NCBI GenBank assembly: GCA_016703665.1
Contig: JADJBS010000002.1
Coordinates: 451,964 to 515,963, forward strand
Source of the DNA: Candidatus Defluviibacillus avedoerensis
GTDB taxonomy: Bacteria; Pseudomonadota; Gammaproteobacteria; Burkholderiales; Burkholderiaceae_C
Direction of reading: 5' to 3'
DNA length: 64,000 bases
Positions within the stretch are counted from its first letter, which is position 1, and each line of letters opens with the position of its first letter. A model generated the notes under the pieces. That model saw nothing but the letters and a program-made list of their open reading frames with translations. It was not told the origin of the DNA and did not search any database. Position numbers and translations under genes: made by a program. Positions 54,406 to 63,425 of this stretch are shown here, piece by piece.

Positions 54406-55459
54406 ATGAGTTTTTCTCTTCCGACCATCGCAGAACTGCATAACGAAAGCCTTCGTGAGGAGCTTCAATCGGTGCTGGACGGCAAAACCAAGCCGCTGGG
54501 CTCGCTCGGGGATCTGGAGTCGCTGGCTGTTCAGATTGGCTTGATTCAGAACAGTGCTGCACCGACCTTGCAGGCGCCGCAAATGGTGGTGTTTGCGGGC
54601 GACCACGGCTTGGTGGCCCACGGCGTGTCGGCTTACCCGAGCGATGTGACTTGGCAGATGGTAGAGAACTACCTGGCGGGGGGCCGCCATTTGCGTGATT
54701 GCGCGTCAGCATGGCCTGGCGCTGACGGTGGTGGATTGCGGTGTAAACCATGATTTTCTGTCAGAGGCGCAACCCTCCCGGCCGGGCTTGATCGTTAAGA
54801 AGGTTGCCAGGGGCACGGCGGATTCATTTATCGGTCCAGCCATGACCTTGGCCCAGTGTCACGAGGCTATATGCAACGGGTATGAGGTGGTGAAGGCGTT
54901 GCCGGGCAACGTGCTGCTGCTGGGTGAGATGGGTATTGGCAACACTTCGGCGGCGGCGTTGCTGCTGGCACGTCTGGCTGAGCTGGATATTGCCGACTGT
55001 GCGGGCGCTGGTGCGGGCCTGGATAACGTGGGCCTGGACCGCAAGATCAGGGTGCTGTCGCAGGTTTTGCAACGGCATTCATATGCAGCCGGGCCGATGG
55101 CTGGCTTGACCGCTTTTGGTGGTTTTGAGATCGCTACCATGGTGGGGGCGGTGTTGCAGGCGGCACATGAGCGCCGCGTGGTGGTGGTGGATGGGTTCAT
55201 TGCCTGTGCCGCGGTGATGGTGGCGCAAGCCCTGGTGCCCCACGTGCTGGGGTATTGCGTGTTTGCACATCGCTCTGGCGAGCGTGGACACCGCTTGATG
55301 CTGGAGCATATCGGCGCGAACCCATTGCTGGACCTGGGTCTGCGCGTAGGTGAGGGCACTGGTGCCGCACTGGCTTGGCCTTTGCTGGTGTCGGTTTGTC
55401 AATTGATGGCAGAAATGGCCAGTTTTTCAGCCGCTGGGGTTGCCCAAGCCAAAGGGTGA
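54406..55459 (+). pseudogene. cobT: Nicotinate-nucleotide-dimethylbenzimidazole phosphoribosyltransferase, frame broken at a G6 run
   Basis: CobT makes alpha-ribazole phosphate. The first frame from ATG 54406 reads correctly to VENYLAGG, then leaves phase. The second frame reads IARQHGLALTVVDCGVNHDF to the end, with GEMGIGNTSAAA and the catalytic Glu in RVGEGTGAA. Removing one G from the run at 54678-54683 gives a normal 350-aa protein. As all neighbours are intact, a sequencing error is more likely than loss. The second frame overlaps cobS (GTGA). Confidence 0.9.
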
Positions 55460-56280
55460 GCAACTTGTTCTTGGCGGCCAAGCATTTTTTGCTGGCGTTG
55501 CAGTTCTTCACCCGTGTACCGGTCACGGGGCGCTTGGCTGACTGGGTTGGATTCAGTCCGGCCATGCTTCGTGCGAGCGTGGTTCACTTTCCTGGTGTGG
55601 GCTTGCTGGTGGGCACGGTTGCAGCCTTGGTCTATGAGGGGGTTTTCGCAGTTTTGCCGCACAGCGTTTATTTGCCTTTCGTGGCTGCGGTGTTCAGTAC
55701 GATGGCCACGGTGCTGATGACGGGCGCTTTCCACGAAGACGGTCTGGCCGATGTAGCCGATGGACTGGGTGGCTCATTGGCACGCGACCGTGCTCTTGAG
55801 GTGATGAAGGATTCCCGCCTGGGAACCTATGGTGTGCTTGCCCTTGTATTCGCAACTCTGAGCAAACTGGGTTTGCTTGCATTATTGGGCAATGTGCTCA
55901 CGGTCACGCAGCTTGGCCTGGCCTTGGTGGCTGCCCACAGCGTGTCGAGGTTCTTTCCGCTGCTGGTGATTTTTCGAATGTCGCATGTGGGCGACTTGGC
56001 TGCTTCAAAGTCAAAGCCGCTGGCAGATCAAATTGTGCTGAGTGGTGTACTGAAAGGCGCTGTCTGGGCTGGGCTGGCTTTGACGCTTGCATCTGGTTCA
56101 TGGCACGCTGCGGCCTTGATGGTTGGCGTGTTTGCGTCTGTGCTTGGCTTCGTCTACATGAGCGGTGTATTTCGTAGGCGGCTTCAAGGTTTCACGGGCG
56201 ACTGCCTGGGTGCGACGCAACAGGTATGCGAACTGGCGTTTTACCTGGGCCTTTGCATATATTGCCGGAGTTCTTCATGA
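55456..56280 (+). CDS. cobS: Adenosylcobinamide-GDP ribazoletransferase (cobalamin synthase)
   Basis: 274 aa from GTG 55456, in a GTGA overlap with cobT; the longer frame to 55375 is not needed. The metal-binding motif FHEDGLADVADGLGG and RDRALEVMKDSRLGTYG identify CobS. Several membrane helices are visible. It joins adenosylcobinamide-GDP and alpha-ribazole. ATGA overlap with cobC follows. Confidence 0.92.
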   Translation: MSNLFLAAKHFLLALQFFTRVPVTGRLADWVGFSPAMLRASVVHFPGVGLLVGTVAALVYEGVFAVLPHSVYLPFVAAVFSTMATVLMTGAFHEDGLADVADGLGGSLARDRALEVMKDSRLGTYGVLALVFATLSKLGLLALLGNVLTVTQLGLALVAAHSVSRFFPLLVIFRMSHVGDLAASKSKPLADQIVLSGVLKGAVWAGLALTLASGSWHAAALMVGVFASVLGFVYMSGVFRRRLQGFTGDCLGATQQVCELAFYLGLCIYCRSSS

Positions 56281-56876
56281 GTGAAATCTGGTTGCTTCGC
56301 CATGCCACACCCTTGGTGGCACCGGGCACTTGCTATGGGGTGACTGACATGCCGGCCAATCAAGAGGACACTGATGCGGCTGCCCGGGCGTTTTGGCTTG
56401 CCTGGGAGGCGGAGCACCAAGCCTTGCCCGCTTTTTTGTTGTGTTCTCCATTGCAACGTTGTGTGCAACTGGGTGAGGCGTTACAAAGAATCAAACCCCA
56501 TGTGGCGTTGCACCTGGATGCCAACTTGCGGGAGATGAATTTTGGTTGTTGGGAAGGCATTGCCTGGGCAGACGTTCCTCGGTCAGCCATTGATGAATGG
56601 ACACAGCATTTTGCGACACACGCGTTTGGCGGTGTCGAAAGTGTGAACGACTTGATTGGGCGCGTTGGACAGGTGTGGGATGCCTGTGTGGCGGTCAGCA
56701 AGCCTGACGGCCAAGCTCCCTCGGTGTGGGTCACTCATGCCGGGGTGATCAAAGCCGCGAGTTGGTGGGCTCAGTCGGGTGGGCAAATGATTGCGCGAGC
56801 CGATCAGTGGCCGCTGGATCCGTGCCCATTTGGCAGCTGGCGAAAACTCAGCGCGGCTGAACGATCTTGTCCTTGA
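56277..56876 (+). CDS. cobC: Alpha-ribazole phosphatase (histidine phosphatase family)
   Basis: 199 aa from ATG 56277. The catalytic motif WLLRHATPLVAPGTCYG is at the N-terminus, LREMNFGCWEGIAW and VTHAGVIKA follow. It removes the 5'-phosphate in lower-ligand assembly. It is the last gene of the operon and overlaps the 3' end of nth on the other strand by 29 bases. Confidence 0.9.
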   Translation: MSEIWLLRHATPLVAPGTCYGVTDMPANQEDTDAAARAFWLAWEAEHQALPAFLLCSPLQRCVQLGEALQRIKPHVALHLDANLREMNFGCWEGIAWADVPRSAIDEWTQHFATHAFGGVESVNDLIGRVGQVWDACVAVSKPDGQAPSVWVTHAGVIKAASWWAQSGGQMIARADQWPLDPCPFGSWRKLSAAERSCP

Positions 56877-57489
56877 AGGTGCATTGAGTGGCAACGGCAC
56901 ATTCCCAACACCGGGGCTGCCGGGCTTGACATACGTAACGGCCGTGCAGGATGAGCCAGTGATGGGCATCGACCAAATACGCGCTTGGGATGGCCTTCAG
57001 CAAGCCGTGTTCTACTGCCAGCGGCGTCTTGCCAGGTGCCAGCCCAGTGCGATTGGACACCCTAAAAATATGGGTGTCGACCGCCATGGTGGGCTCGCCA
57101 AAGGCCACGTTCAAAACCACGTTGGCAGTTTTGCGCCCTACGCCAGGCAAGGCCTCCAGCGCTTCGCGGTGGCGAGGTACCTGGCTGCCGTGCAGGTCCA
57201 CCAGCATCTTGCAGGTTTGCAACAGGTGCCGGGCTTTGCTGTGGTACAGGCCAATGGTTTTGATGTGGTCCTCGAGGCCCTCAAGCCCAAGATCAAGCAG
57301 GGTTTGAGGAGTGTTGGCGACCGGGAACAAGCGGCGCGTGGCTTTGTTGACGCCTACATCGGTTGACTGGGCTGACAGCAATACCGCAGTCAACAGTTCA
57401 AAAACCGAGGTATATGACAGCTCTGTCGTTGGCTGCGGGTTGGCAGCTTTCAGTTTTTCAAAGAGTATCTGAACGGTTTGGGGCTTCAT
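56848..57489 (-). CDS. nth: Endonuclease III
   Basis: 213-aa DNA glycosylase/AP lyase. The helix-hairpin-helix is LPGVGRKTANVVLNVAFG with the catalytic Lys, and the Asp lies in AVDTHIFRVSNR. A [4Fe-4S] set C-x6-C-x2-C-x5-C ends the protein (CQARQPRCWECAVATQC). It is convergent with cobC. Confidence 0.95.
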   Translation of the reverse strand: MKPQTVQILFEKLKAANPQPTTELSYTSVFELLTAVLLSAQSTDVGVNKATRRLFPVANTPQTLLDLGLEGLEDHIKTIGLYHSKARHLLQTCKMLVDLHGSQVPRHREALEALPGVGRKTANVVLNVAFGEPTMAVDTHIFRVSNRTGLAPGKTPLAVEHGLLKAIPSAYLVDAHHWLILHGRYVCQARQPRCWECAVATQCTFKDKIVQPR

Positions 57490-57621
57490 GGTTTGAGTGG
57501 TTTGTCAGATACAAGCAAGAATGTGAATAAGTCACAAAGATAGTGGGAATGGATCACCCCCTGCAATCATCAATCTTGACTAAACTTTACCTGCGTTCTT
57601 TGACGCGATACGGAGTAAAGC

Positions 57622-58428
57622 ATGTTTGCCCCTACGACCCTGGATTCAGCTGGGAATTCAGTCGCACAAGCCTTGATGGACACCATGAATTCGGCATCGG
57701 CGCCCACCAGTCTGTTGTCAGTTTCCAATGAAAATGCGCTTGGTTCATTGCGCCCGCATCCGCCACAGGGCAGGGTGTTGCCCCTGCGCAGGCGTTCGGA
57801 CAGGTACGGGGCTGGTCGTTCGGATGGTTTGGAGGCAATGTTGATCGGCGCATTGGACGAAATCGATTACGGCATGATTTTGATCGACGCCCATGGTCGT
57901 GTGTGTCATGCAAATCACCTTGCGCGCGTGGAGCTGGGCCGTAATGAACATCTTTGCATGGAGCGCGAGCTCTTGGTCTCTTGTGCTTTGGAGCATCGTG
58001 AAGCGTTGTCTGGCGCGATTGGTCGCGCCAGCCGTGGTGCCCGCAGTTTGGTGGATTTAAGTCAAACCGAGTCGCCAGGGAGGTCATTGATGGTGGCGGT
58101 TGTTCCAATTGGTCAAAGAACCGAGAACAGCCTGACGCCTTCGTTCGTGCTGGTCATCACTGGCAAGCAGCAGATCTGCGAGCAGATCAGCCTGCAGCTT
58201 TTTGCGCGGCGCTATGCATTGTCAAGGTCCGAGCAAATTGTTCTGCACGCCTTGGCGCTGGGTAGTACCGTTCAGGAGGTTGCCACTGAGCGGGGCTTGG
58301 CACTCTCAACCGTGCGCAGCCAAGTTAAGGACATCCGGGTAAAAACGCGCTGCAAGAGCGTGCGTGAGTTACTGAGCAAAGTCTCGGCCTTGCCGCCCTT
58401 GGTCTCGTCAATCAAGGGCAATTCTTAG
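57622..58428 (+). CDS. LuxR-family transcriptional regulator with PAS-like domain
   Basis: 268 aa. A PAS-like segment (about 75-190, starting LDEIDYGMILIDAHGRVCHANH) is followed by a C-terminal LuxR HTH (about 200-260, ALALGSTVQEVATERGLALSTVRSQVKDIRVKT). No receiver or autoinducer domain is seen. The ligand is unknown. It lies before the chemoreceptor gene, with 196 nt between them, on the same strand. Confidence 0.82.
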   Translation: MFAPTTLDSAGNSVAQALMDTMNSASAPTSLLSVSNENALGSLRPHPPQGRVLPLRRRSDRYGAGRSDGLEAMLIGALDEIDYGMILIDAHGRVCHANHLARVELGRNEHLCMERELLVSCALEHREALSGAIGRASRGARSLVDLSQTESPGRSLMVAVVPIGQRTENSLTPSFVLVITGKQQICEQISLQLFARRYALSRSEQIVLHALALGSTVQEVATERGLALSTVRSQVKDIRVKTRCKSVRELLSKVSALPPLVSSIKGNS

Positions 58429-58624
58429 TGCATCAAATTGGTGCATGAATGGGTATCTGCCACTCAGGATGCCGACAAGGCGTATCGGGCATTGACCCTG
58501 ACGTAGCAAAGGTTTGTGGACAGGAATACCATTGAAGCCAAGAGGCCTCAATGGCGCGCGACTTGGCTTTGGGTGCTGGTTGCCTTCGTTAGGGCCGTTC
58601 CATTCCTTAGCCTGAGCATTGCCT

Positions 58625-60151
58625 GTGCGTAACTCCAAAATCTGGGTTCAACTCATCCTGACCATTGCGGTGTCGCTGGTGGTGGTCTGGACTGGCGTGA
58701 TCATCTGGCAGGGGCATGTATACAAGCAATCTGCCGTGGCGCAAGCGCAAGAATCTTCACTTGACATGCATAACTCCGTGGTTGCAGGACTGACCAGCAT
58801 GATGGTGACCGGTACGGTTGGTCAGCGTGCGGTGTACCTTGACCAAGTCAAGCAATTGGGCACCATTCGCGACGTACGGGTATTGCGTGGTGAGCATGTT
58901 TCCAAGGCGTTTGGGCTAGGCAATGCCTCGGATGACTCGACCCCCGACTCCCTGGAAAAGCAGGTTCTGGAAAATGGCTCGGAGGCCATACGGATTGAGT
59001 CCGATGGTACGGGTGAGTTTCTGCGGGCCGTGCGACCGCTGTTGGCCCTGAAAAATTCATTTGGCAAAGACTGCACGCAGTGTCACCAGGTGCCTGAGCA
59101 AACCGTGCTTGGGGTGATCAGTATGAAGGTTTCGCTGGAGCACGTGAATAAGGGACTTGCAGAGCAACGCATCAAGTCAACCATCGTGGCGTTGGTGACC
59201 TGCATACCCGTCTTGCTGTTGATCTACCCGTTCATCCGCAAAGTGATCACCACGCCACTGCAAGGCAGTATTACGGCAGCACAAAATATTGCACAAGGTG
59301 ACCTGTCCGGACACATTGAAGTCAGCTCTCAAAACGAAATGGGGCACATGCAGCAGGCGTTGCAGGACATGAGCCAAAGCCTGATTGGCATCGTGAGCCA
59401 GGTCAGGACTGGGACTGATGCCATCTTCAGTGCATCTAGTGAGATTGCGCAAGGGAACCTGCATTTGTCCAATCGCACGGAAATGCAGGCTGCAACGCTG
59501 GAAAACACAGCCTCATCCATGCGTGAACTGACCTCTACTGTTCGACAGAATGCGGACAATGCGCGTGAGGCCAATCAACTGGCAATGACTGCCACAGATG
59601 TCGCAGTGAAAGGCGGTGCGATGGTGGCGCAAGTCGTTCAGACCATGGATTCGATCAACGCGTCTTCGGCCAAGATTCAGGACATCATCAGTGTCATCGA
59701 CGCCCTGGCTTTCCAGACCAACATACTGGCGCTGAATGCTGCCGTTGAGGCTGCGCGTGCCGGTGAGCAGGGACGTGGGTTTGCTGTGGTGGCATCTGAA
59801 GTCCGTGGCCTTGCACAGCGCTCAGCGACGGCTGCCAAAGAAATCAAGAAGCTCATCGACGATTCGGTTGCCAAAGTTGGAGAGGGCAGCCAACTGGTGC
59901 ATCAGGCAGGCAGCACCATGACCGAGATTGTTGGCAGTATCCAGCATGTCACGGACATCATGGGTCAGATTGCCACCGGCAGTGCCGAGCAGACGACCCG
60001 CATTGAATCGATCAATACGGCCATGGCGGACATTGACAACGTGACCCAGCAAAACGCCGCACTCGTCGAACAAGCGGCGGCGGCTGCACAATCTCTACAG
60101 GATCAAGCAGGGCAACTTGAGCAGATTGTCAGCGTGTTCAAACTGACGTAG
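58625..60151 (+). CDS. Methyl-accepting chemotaxis protein with c-type haem motif
   Basis: 508 aa from GTG 58625; TTG 58619 is an alternative. TM1 is at about 9-28. The periplasmic sensor carries CTQCH (C150-H154), a covalent haem-attachment motif, followed by VPEQTVLGVISMKVSLE. TM2 (TIVALVTCIPVLLLIYPFI) leads to HAMP and a signalling domain with ALAFQTNILALNAAVEAARA. The C-terminus ends VFKLT, with no CheR/CheB tether. A redox, NO or gas-sensing role is inferred from the haem site. Confidence 0.88.
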   Translation: MRNSKIWVQLILTIAVSLVVVWTGVIIWQGHVYKQSAVAQAQESSLDMHNSVVAGLTSMMVTGTVGQRAVYLDQVKQLGTIRDVRVLRGEHVSKAFGLGNASDDSTPDSLEKQVLENGSEAIRIESDGTGEFLRAVRPLLALKNSFGKDCTQCHQVPEQTVLGVISMKVSLEHVNKGLAEQRIKSTIVALVTCIPVLLLIYPFIRKVITTPLQGSITAAQNIAQGDLSGHIEVSSQNEMGHMQQALQDMSQSLIGIVSQVRTGTDAIFSASSEIAQGNLHLSNRTEMQAATLENTASSMRELTSTVRQNADNAREANQLAMTATDVAVKGGAMVAQVVQTMDSINASSAKIQDIISVIDALAFQTNILALNAAVEAARAGEQGRGFAVVASEVRGLAQRSATAAKEIKKLIDDSVAKVGEGSQLVHQAGSTMTEIVGSIQHVTDIMGQIATGSAEQTTRIESINTAMADIDNVTQQNAALVEQAAAAAQSLQDQAGQLEQIVSVFKLT

Positions 60152-60191
60152 CACAGGCCGCGAGGTCACCAAATGGATCAAATTATCACGC

Positions 60192-60224
60192 TATAATTTG
60201 TGCACTCAACTTATACAGTTGAGT
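60192..60224 (+). promoter_or_regulatory. tRNA promoter element and inverted repeat
   Basis: TATAAT (60192-60197) is a good -10 for the tRNA gene. ACTCAAC-TTATACA-GTTGAGT (60204-60224) is a 7-bp inverted repeat after it, in the leader. No strong -35 is visible. Confidence 0.5.
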
Positions 60225-60248
60225 ATGTTTCTAGCGAGACACGCCCGG

Positions 60249-60324
60249 GGGTTCTTAGCTCAGTTGGTAGAGCAGCGGACTCTTAATCCGTAGGTCGAGT
60301 GTTCGAGCCACTCAGGACCCACCA
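60249..60324 (+). tRNA. tRNA-Lys (anticodon CTT)
   Basis: 76 nt. The acceptor stem GGGTTCT pairs with AGGACCC, the D arm is GCTCAGTTGGTAGAGC, and the anticodon stem GCGGA/TCCGT carries loop CTCTTAA with anticodon CTT. T arm GTTCGAG is present and CCA is encoded. A terminator follows directly, so it is a single-tRNA unit. Confidence 0.96.
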
Positions 60325-60335
60325 CCCCACAAAGA

Positions 60336-60373
60336 AAGCCTGCTATTTAATCGATAGCAGGCTTTTATTTTTT
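60336..60373 (+). terminator. Rho-independent terminator after tRNA-Lys
   Basis: An 11-bp stem AAGCCTGCTAT/ATAGCAGGCTT with loop TTAATCG is followed by TTATTTTTT. Confidence 0.92.
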
Positions 60374-60376
60374 GAA

Positions 60377-60398
60377 CCACGTAGCCACCACGTAGCCA
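60377..60398. repeat. Tandem 11-bp repeat next to the tRNA
   Basis: CCACGTAGCCA occurs twice without gap. It lies just after the tRNA terminator, at the edge of the AT-rich strip, where an integration junction would be expected, but it does not copy the tRNA 3' end. Confidence 0.6.
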
Positions 60399-61805
60399 TA
60401 AAACAATTTCGACGTTGGCATTGCGAAAATGGCATGAGAAAGTGCAAGTTATTTGCTGTCGATCCAACTCAAGCTAGCTTGCATGAACTGCATATTTGTA
60501 CAGTTCAAGTGTCAGTCCAAACCCAGCGAAGCGAAGGCGTCAGGCTCAACAAGAGAGAGCTTGAAAGCCAGCCGTGGGTAGATGGCGACTTTCGACTTTC
60601 TACTTTGTCCAGGCAAGATCTTTGTGCGAACCTGATGGGGGCAGGGATGGTCATTTCGGTTGAAGTATTGCCGGGCCTGTGGTGATGCGTTTGGTGCAGC
60701 TTGGCGGCGAATCCTGTTTCGCGGCATTGAGAGCTTGCAAAGCGGCGCGGGTTGGTTCCACAGTGGCGATGCAGGCTTATTGGGGCTGAGAATGAAATGC
60801 ATAGTTAAACCAATAAGCGGGTCTTTAATGATCAGTGATCGAACTCTCAATAAGTTTTATGGCGAAAACCTGATTCATTTTGGGGCGATGCGTCCACGCG
60901 TTTATGTAGTCGTCGGTAGCCCAGAAATTTGGCGTCGAATTGCGCTTGACCGGTAGAACGGACTCCCCCAAGCAATTTGGAAATGCTGTTCAAAACTTGG
61001 TTCCTTCACATCCTTGTCGTAAACCCCATAAGGAACAGTTGCATGGTGATTTCCACCTATAGATAACCCCAATTTGGGGGATGCGCTGTTGAGGCCGACC
61101 GAAAATTGACCATCTGGGTACGTGATTTTGTAGTCCACCTTGGGTCTAGGTTTTCTATCGGTCGGCAATTATGGTCAATTAAAAAAACCAAATAAATTTC
61201 ATGGCTGCACGAGTTTTTACGATTCATGCCTGTTTAGGAATTGTGTTGGATTTGGAAATTACAGCTTCTACACCCGCTGCACTCAAACAGAACTGAAGTC
61301 TTCAGCACCTGCTAATCGTATTGTGAGCGGTGTCTGGGCGATGAAATCAAGCCTACTCGCTTGGGCAAGCAGCAGTACGAAGTGGCTAAGGATTCCTGGG
61401 GCGTACTTGCTGTAGTGGGCGCCATGAACCGCTGCAACACCGTCGAGTTTGAAACTTCGAAGAGTGCACTGGGTTGTCAGTTCTTGGGATGGAATCTGAG
61501 AGGATTCTTGATTTGTTGCTTTGTGTAGCTGGTAGTAGACAACCTTCGCCCGGAGAACATGGCGGCCGAAATGGCCATCAGTTGTACAGACCACGATCCG
61601 GAAGCCTTCAACTGTGTCAAGGAGACTGTCGAGTTCCAAACGTCCAATAAGCGTAGTGCCCACTGGATGCCAGACTTCAGGAAATTTGGTATTCGAGAGA
61701 GAGTTCATCTAAGGCAAAACATGGATGCTGCTCGACTTTTTCAGCTAGTTCCCGCTGAAATGTCCTGTTGGGCATTCAGGTGACACTGCAAGATGCACTA
61801 GACAA
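60399..61805. other. AT-richer strip with no recognised gene
   Basis: Codon use and GC are unlike the flanking genes. Two minus-strand frames, 60902-61168 (88 aa) and 61283-61708 (141 aa), are long enough to be genes but show no family I know. A plus-strand frame at 60299-60685 begins inside the tRNA and is not credible. I see no intact phage, integrase or IS gene here. Confidence 0.5.
61283..61708 (-). CDS. Hypothetical protein (unrecognised)
   Basis: 141 aa starting MNSLSNTKFPEVWHPVGTTL. No signal peptide, membrane helix or known motif is visible; a basic, His-containing middle (CTTDGHFGRHVLRAK) stands out. No clear ribosome-binding site was found. It may be a remnant of a larger gene in the decayed strip. 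Confidence 0.3.
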   Translation of the reverse strand: MNSLSNTKFPEVWHPVGTTLIGRLELDSLLDTVEGFRIVVCTTDGHFGRHVLRAKVVYYQLHKATNQESSQIPSQELTTQCTLRSFKLDGVAAVHGAHYSKYAPGILSHFVLLLAQASRLDFIAQTPLTIRLAGAEDFSSV

Positions 61806-62168
61806 TCAATGCAGATTTGCTGCAATGTAGAACATGCAGCTAAGCAATATGGGCAATACAACAACCCCGATGAGGCTGATGGCCCATGCATATTTGTGGA
61901 GACCCAGTTGAATCTCTAGCAGTTTGAGCGCTAACTGACCGACGTAGCCAAGAGCATAAAGAATCAACGGATTGAATCAGTGAGATACAAACCCGAAATA
62001 GACAAGAAATGCGATTCCAAGAACTTTTGCAGTGACACCAAAGTATGGAAGAAATGAGGGCATTGAACCATGTCCCTGACTGGCATAAGCAACGTGACTC
62101 GTTTGATGTGCGAGAAAGTAATGCCATAGAAAATAGGTCGCTATGAGAGGAATTGGGATAGATGACAT
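61806..62168 (-). pseudogene. Small multi-helix membrane protein with an in-frame TGA
   Basis: From ATG 62168 a 63-aa frame (MSSIPIPLIATYFLWHYFLA...) ends at TGA 61979-61977. The same frame continues FNPLILYALGYVGQLALKL to a stop at 61806, for 119 codons of sense. Both parts are hydrophobic and form about four helices, so they look like one gene split by a single nonsense change. The family is unknown. Confidence 0.55.
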
Positions 62169-62460
62169 GGAAAGTCCGTCCGGCTGTGTTGACTATTGAT
62201 GAGCAAGGCATTGTGGACTTGGCGGATACCCGATCGATAACCAAATTATCCACTGCGTGATTTTCAGGAATCGAAAACATAGATGCTAAAAAAGTTGTAG
62301 CCGCTACAAACGTTGATTAGTCGCATACGGTTTTGGTACATAGCCGGACGTTGCTACTCTTCATTCATTGGTTCCACAAAGCGGTGAAAGGTTATAAGTC
62401 TATTTTCATGCTTAAGCCCTGTGAAAGCGTCCTAGTCCAACTGTAATGCCCACTTGAATG

Positions 62461-62589
62461 TGACCTGCCCGGAAATTTTGGACAAATTGACGCTTGAGAG
62501 AATGGTCTCTTCAGCAAGCAGGGACAGGAATGAAGCAGGGACGATTCAGTGATGAACAAATTGTTCGGATACTGCGCGAGTCCGATTAG
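62461..62589 (+). mobile_element. Remnant of an IS3-family insertion sequence
   Basis: TGACCTGCCCGGAAATTTTGG at 62461 looks like an IS end. ATG 62530 begins KQGRFSDEQIVRILRESD, the start of an IS3-type orfA, and is cut by a stop after 19 residues. The rest of the element is missing. Confidence 0.65.
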
Positions 62590-62591
62590 TT

Positions 62592-62772
62592 CTACTTGGC
62601 ACTGCGGCTGTCAGCTCTGGAGATACAGCGCACACCTTACTGGGCAATGCCATTGGTTTTGGATGACGTCTTTATGACCTCAGACGATGAACGTGCGGAG
62701 CATATGTTCGAGGCGTTGGCCCGCTTTGCAATGAATCACCAGGTATTGCTTTTTACGCATCACCATCAGTAG
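62592..62772 (+). pseudogene. C-terminal fragment of a YhaN-like AAA ATPase
   Basis: The frame encodes YLALRLSALEIQ, a Walker B region LPLVLDDVFMTSDDERAEHM and VLLFTHHHQ before a stop. This is the end of the large SMC/Rad50-like YhaN ATPases. It directly abuts the IS3 fragment, so the rest was probably lost in an IS-mediated deletion. Confidence 0.65.
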
Positions 62773-62879
62773 TAGTCCAAACTGGTCAACTCTGACAGTT
62801 CGATGTGCGCAGTTAAGGCCGCCTTCGGTAAATCTGCTGTGAAGTCAGAAAAGCGTTTTTGGACGTGCTTTGCGCCCGG

Positions 62880-63312
62880 TAAGTCTTGCCACTTTTCCGT
62901 TTGATGAAATCACGAACACATTGAATCGCTTTTCAGGCTTGTTGTCATGCACTTTAGGATCAATTCCGGCAAGGTCACTTGTGGTTACTTGGGCCTGATA
63001 CGCCACCGCTCTAAAACACAGAAATCGTGTTCCCACTTATAAGGTTGCATCAAATGGACTGCGTAAGCGATTCCGCACTCAAAGGGCATATTGAAGCGGG
63101 GCAAAGGATTGCTGGTGGCACTCGTCACGCGGCTGATGTCGTGAATTGAGTATCTTGACGCAGCAATTTCTCGGCAATGCGCTCGGCCGGTTGGCTTTGC
63201 GTTGTCTATCAAGGCATGTCTCGCAATGAATCCGAGATCATGAATAGTGAAAAGAATCGCTTGAAAGATCGTCCACGAAACCCGGGGCGATTCAGTTGGA
63301 TGATGTCAGCCG
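62880..63312 (-). pseudogene. Remnant of a TIR-like/nucleotide-binding family protein
   Basis: One minus-strand frame encodes ILFTIHDLGFIARHALIDN, SRYSIHDISRV and PRFNMPFECGIAYAV to about 62985. A second frame continues VAYQAQVTTSDLAGIDPKVH. The order (IHD...GF, R-x-IHD-x-SR, PRFNMPFELG, then SDLxGxD) is that of a TIR-like hypothetical family common in genomic islands. A frameshift divides it and both ends are missing. The family name is from memory and not verified. Confidence 0.45.
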
Positions 63313-63425
63313 CACAGGACTGGCGCGCCGATTCTAGCGATCTGGGTCTTTGCCGGTTTGTCTGAAGCCTCGTTCCAAGGTACTGCAAAGGTGCCTGCAA
63401 AATAGGCAATCGCTAAAATCTACCC

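Noticed and set aside
61977..61979. TGA read as a sense codon (selenocysteine or recoding)
   Set aside because: No SECIS-like hairpin was seen after it and many genes in the window end with TGA.
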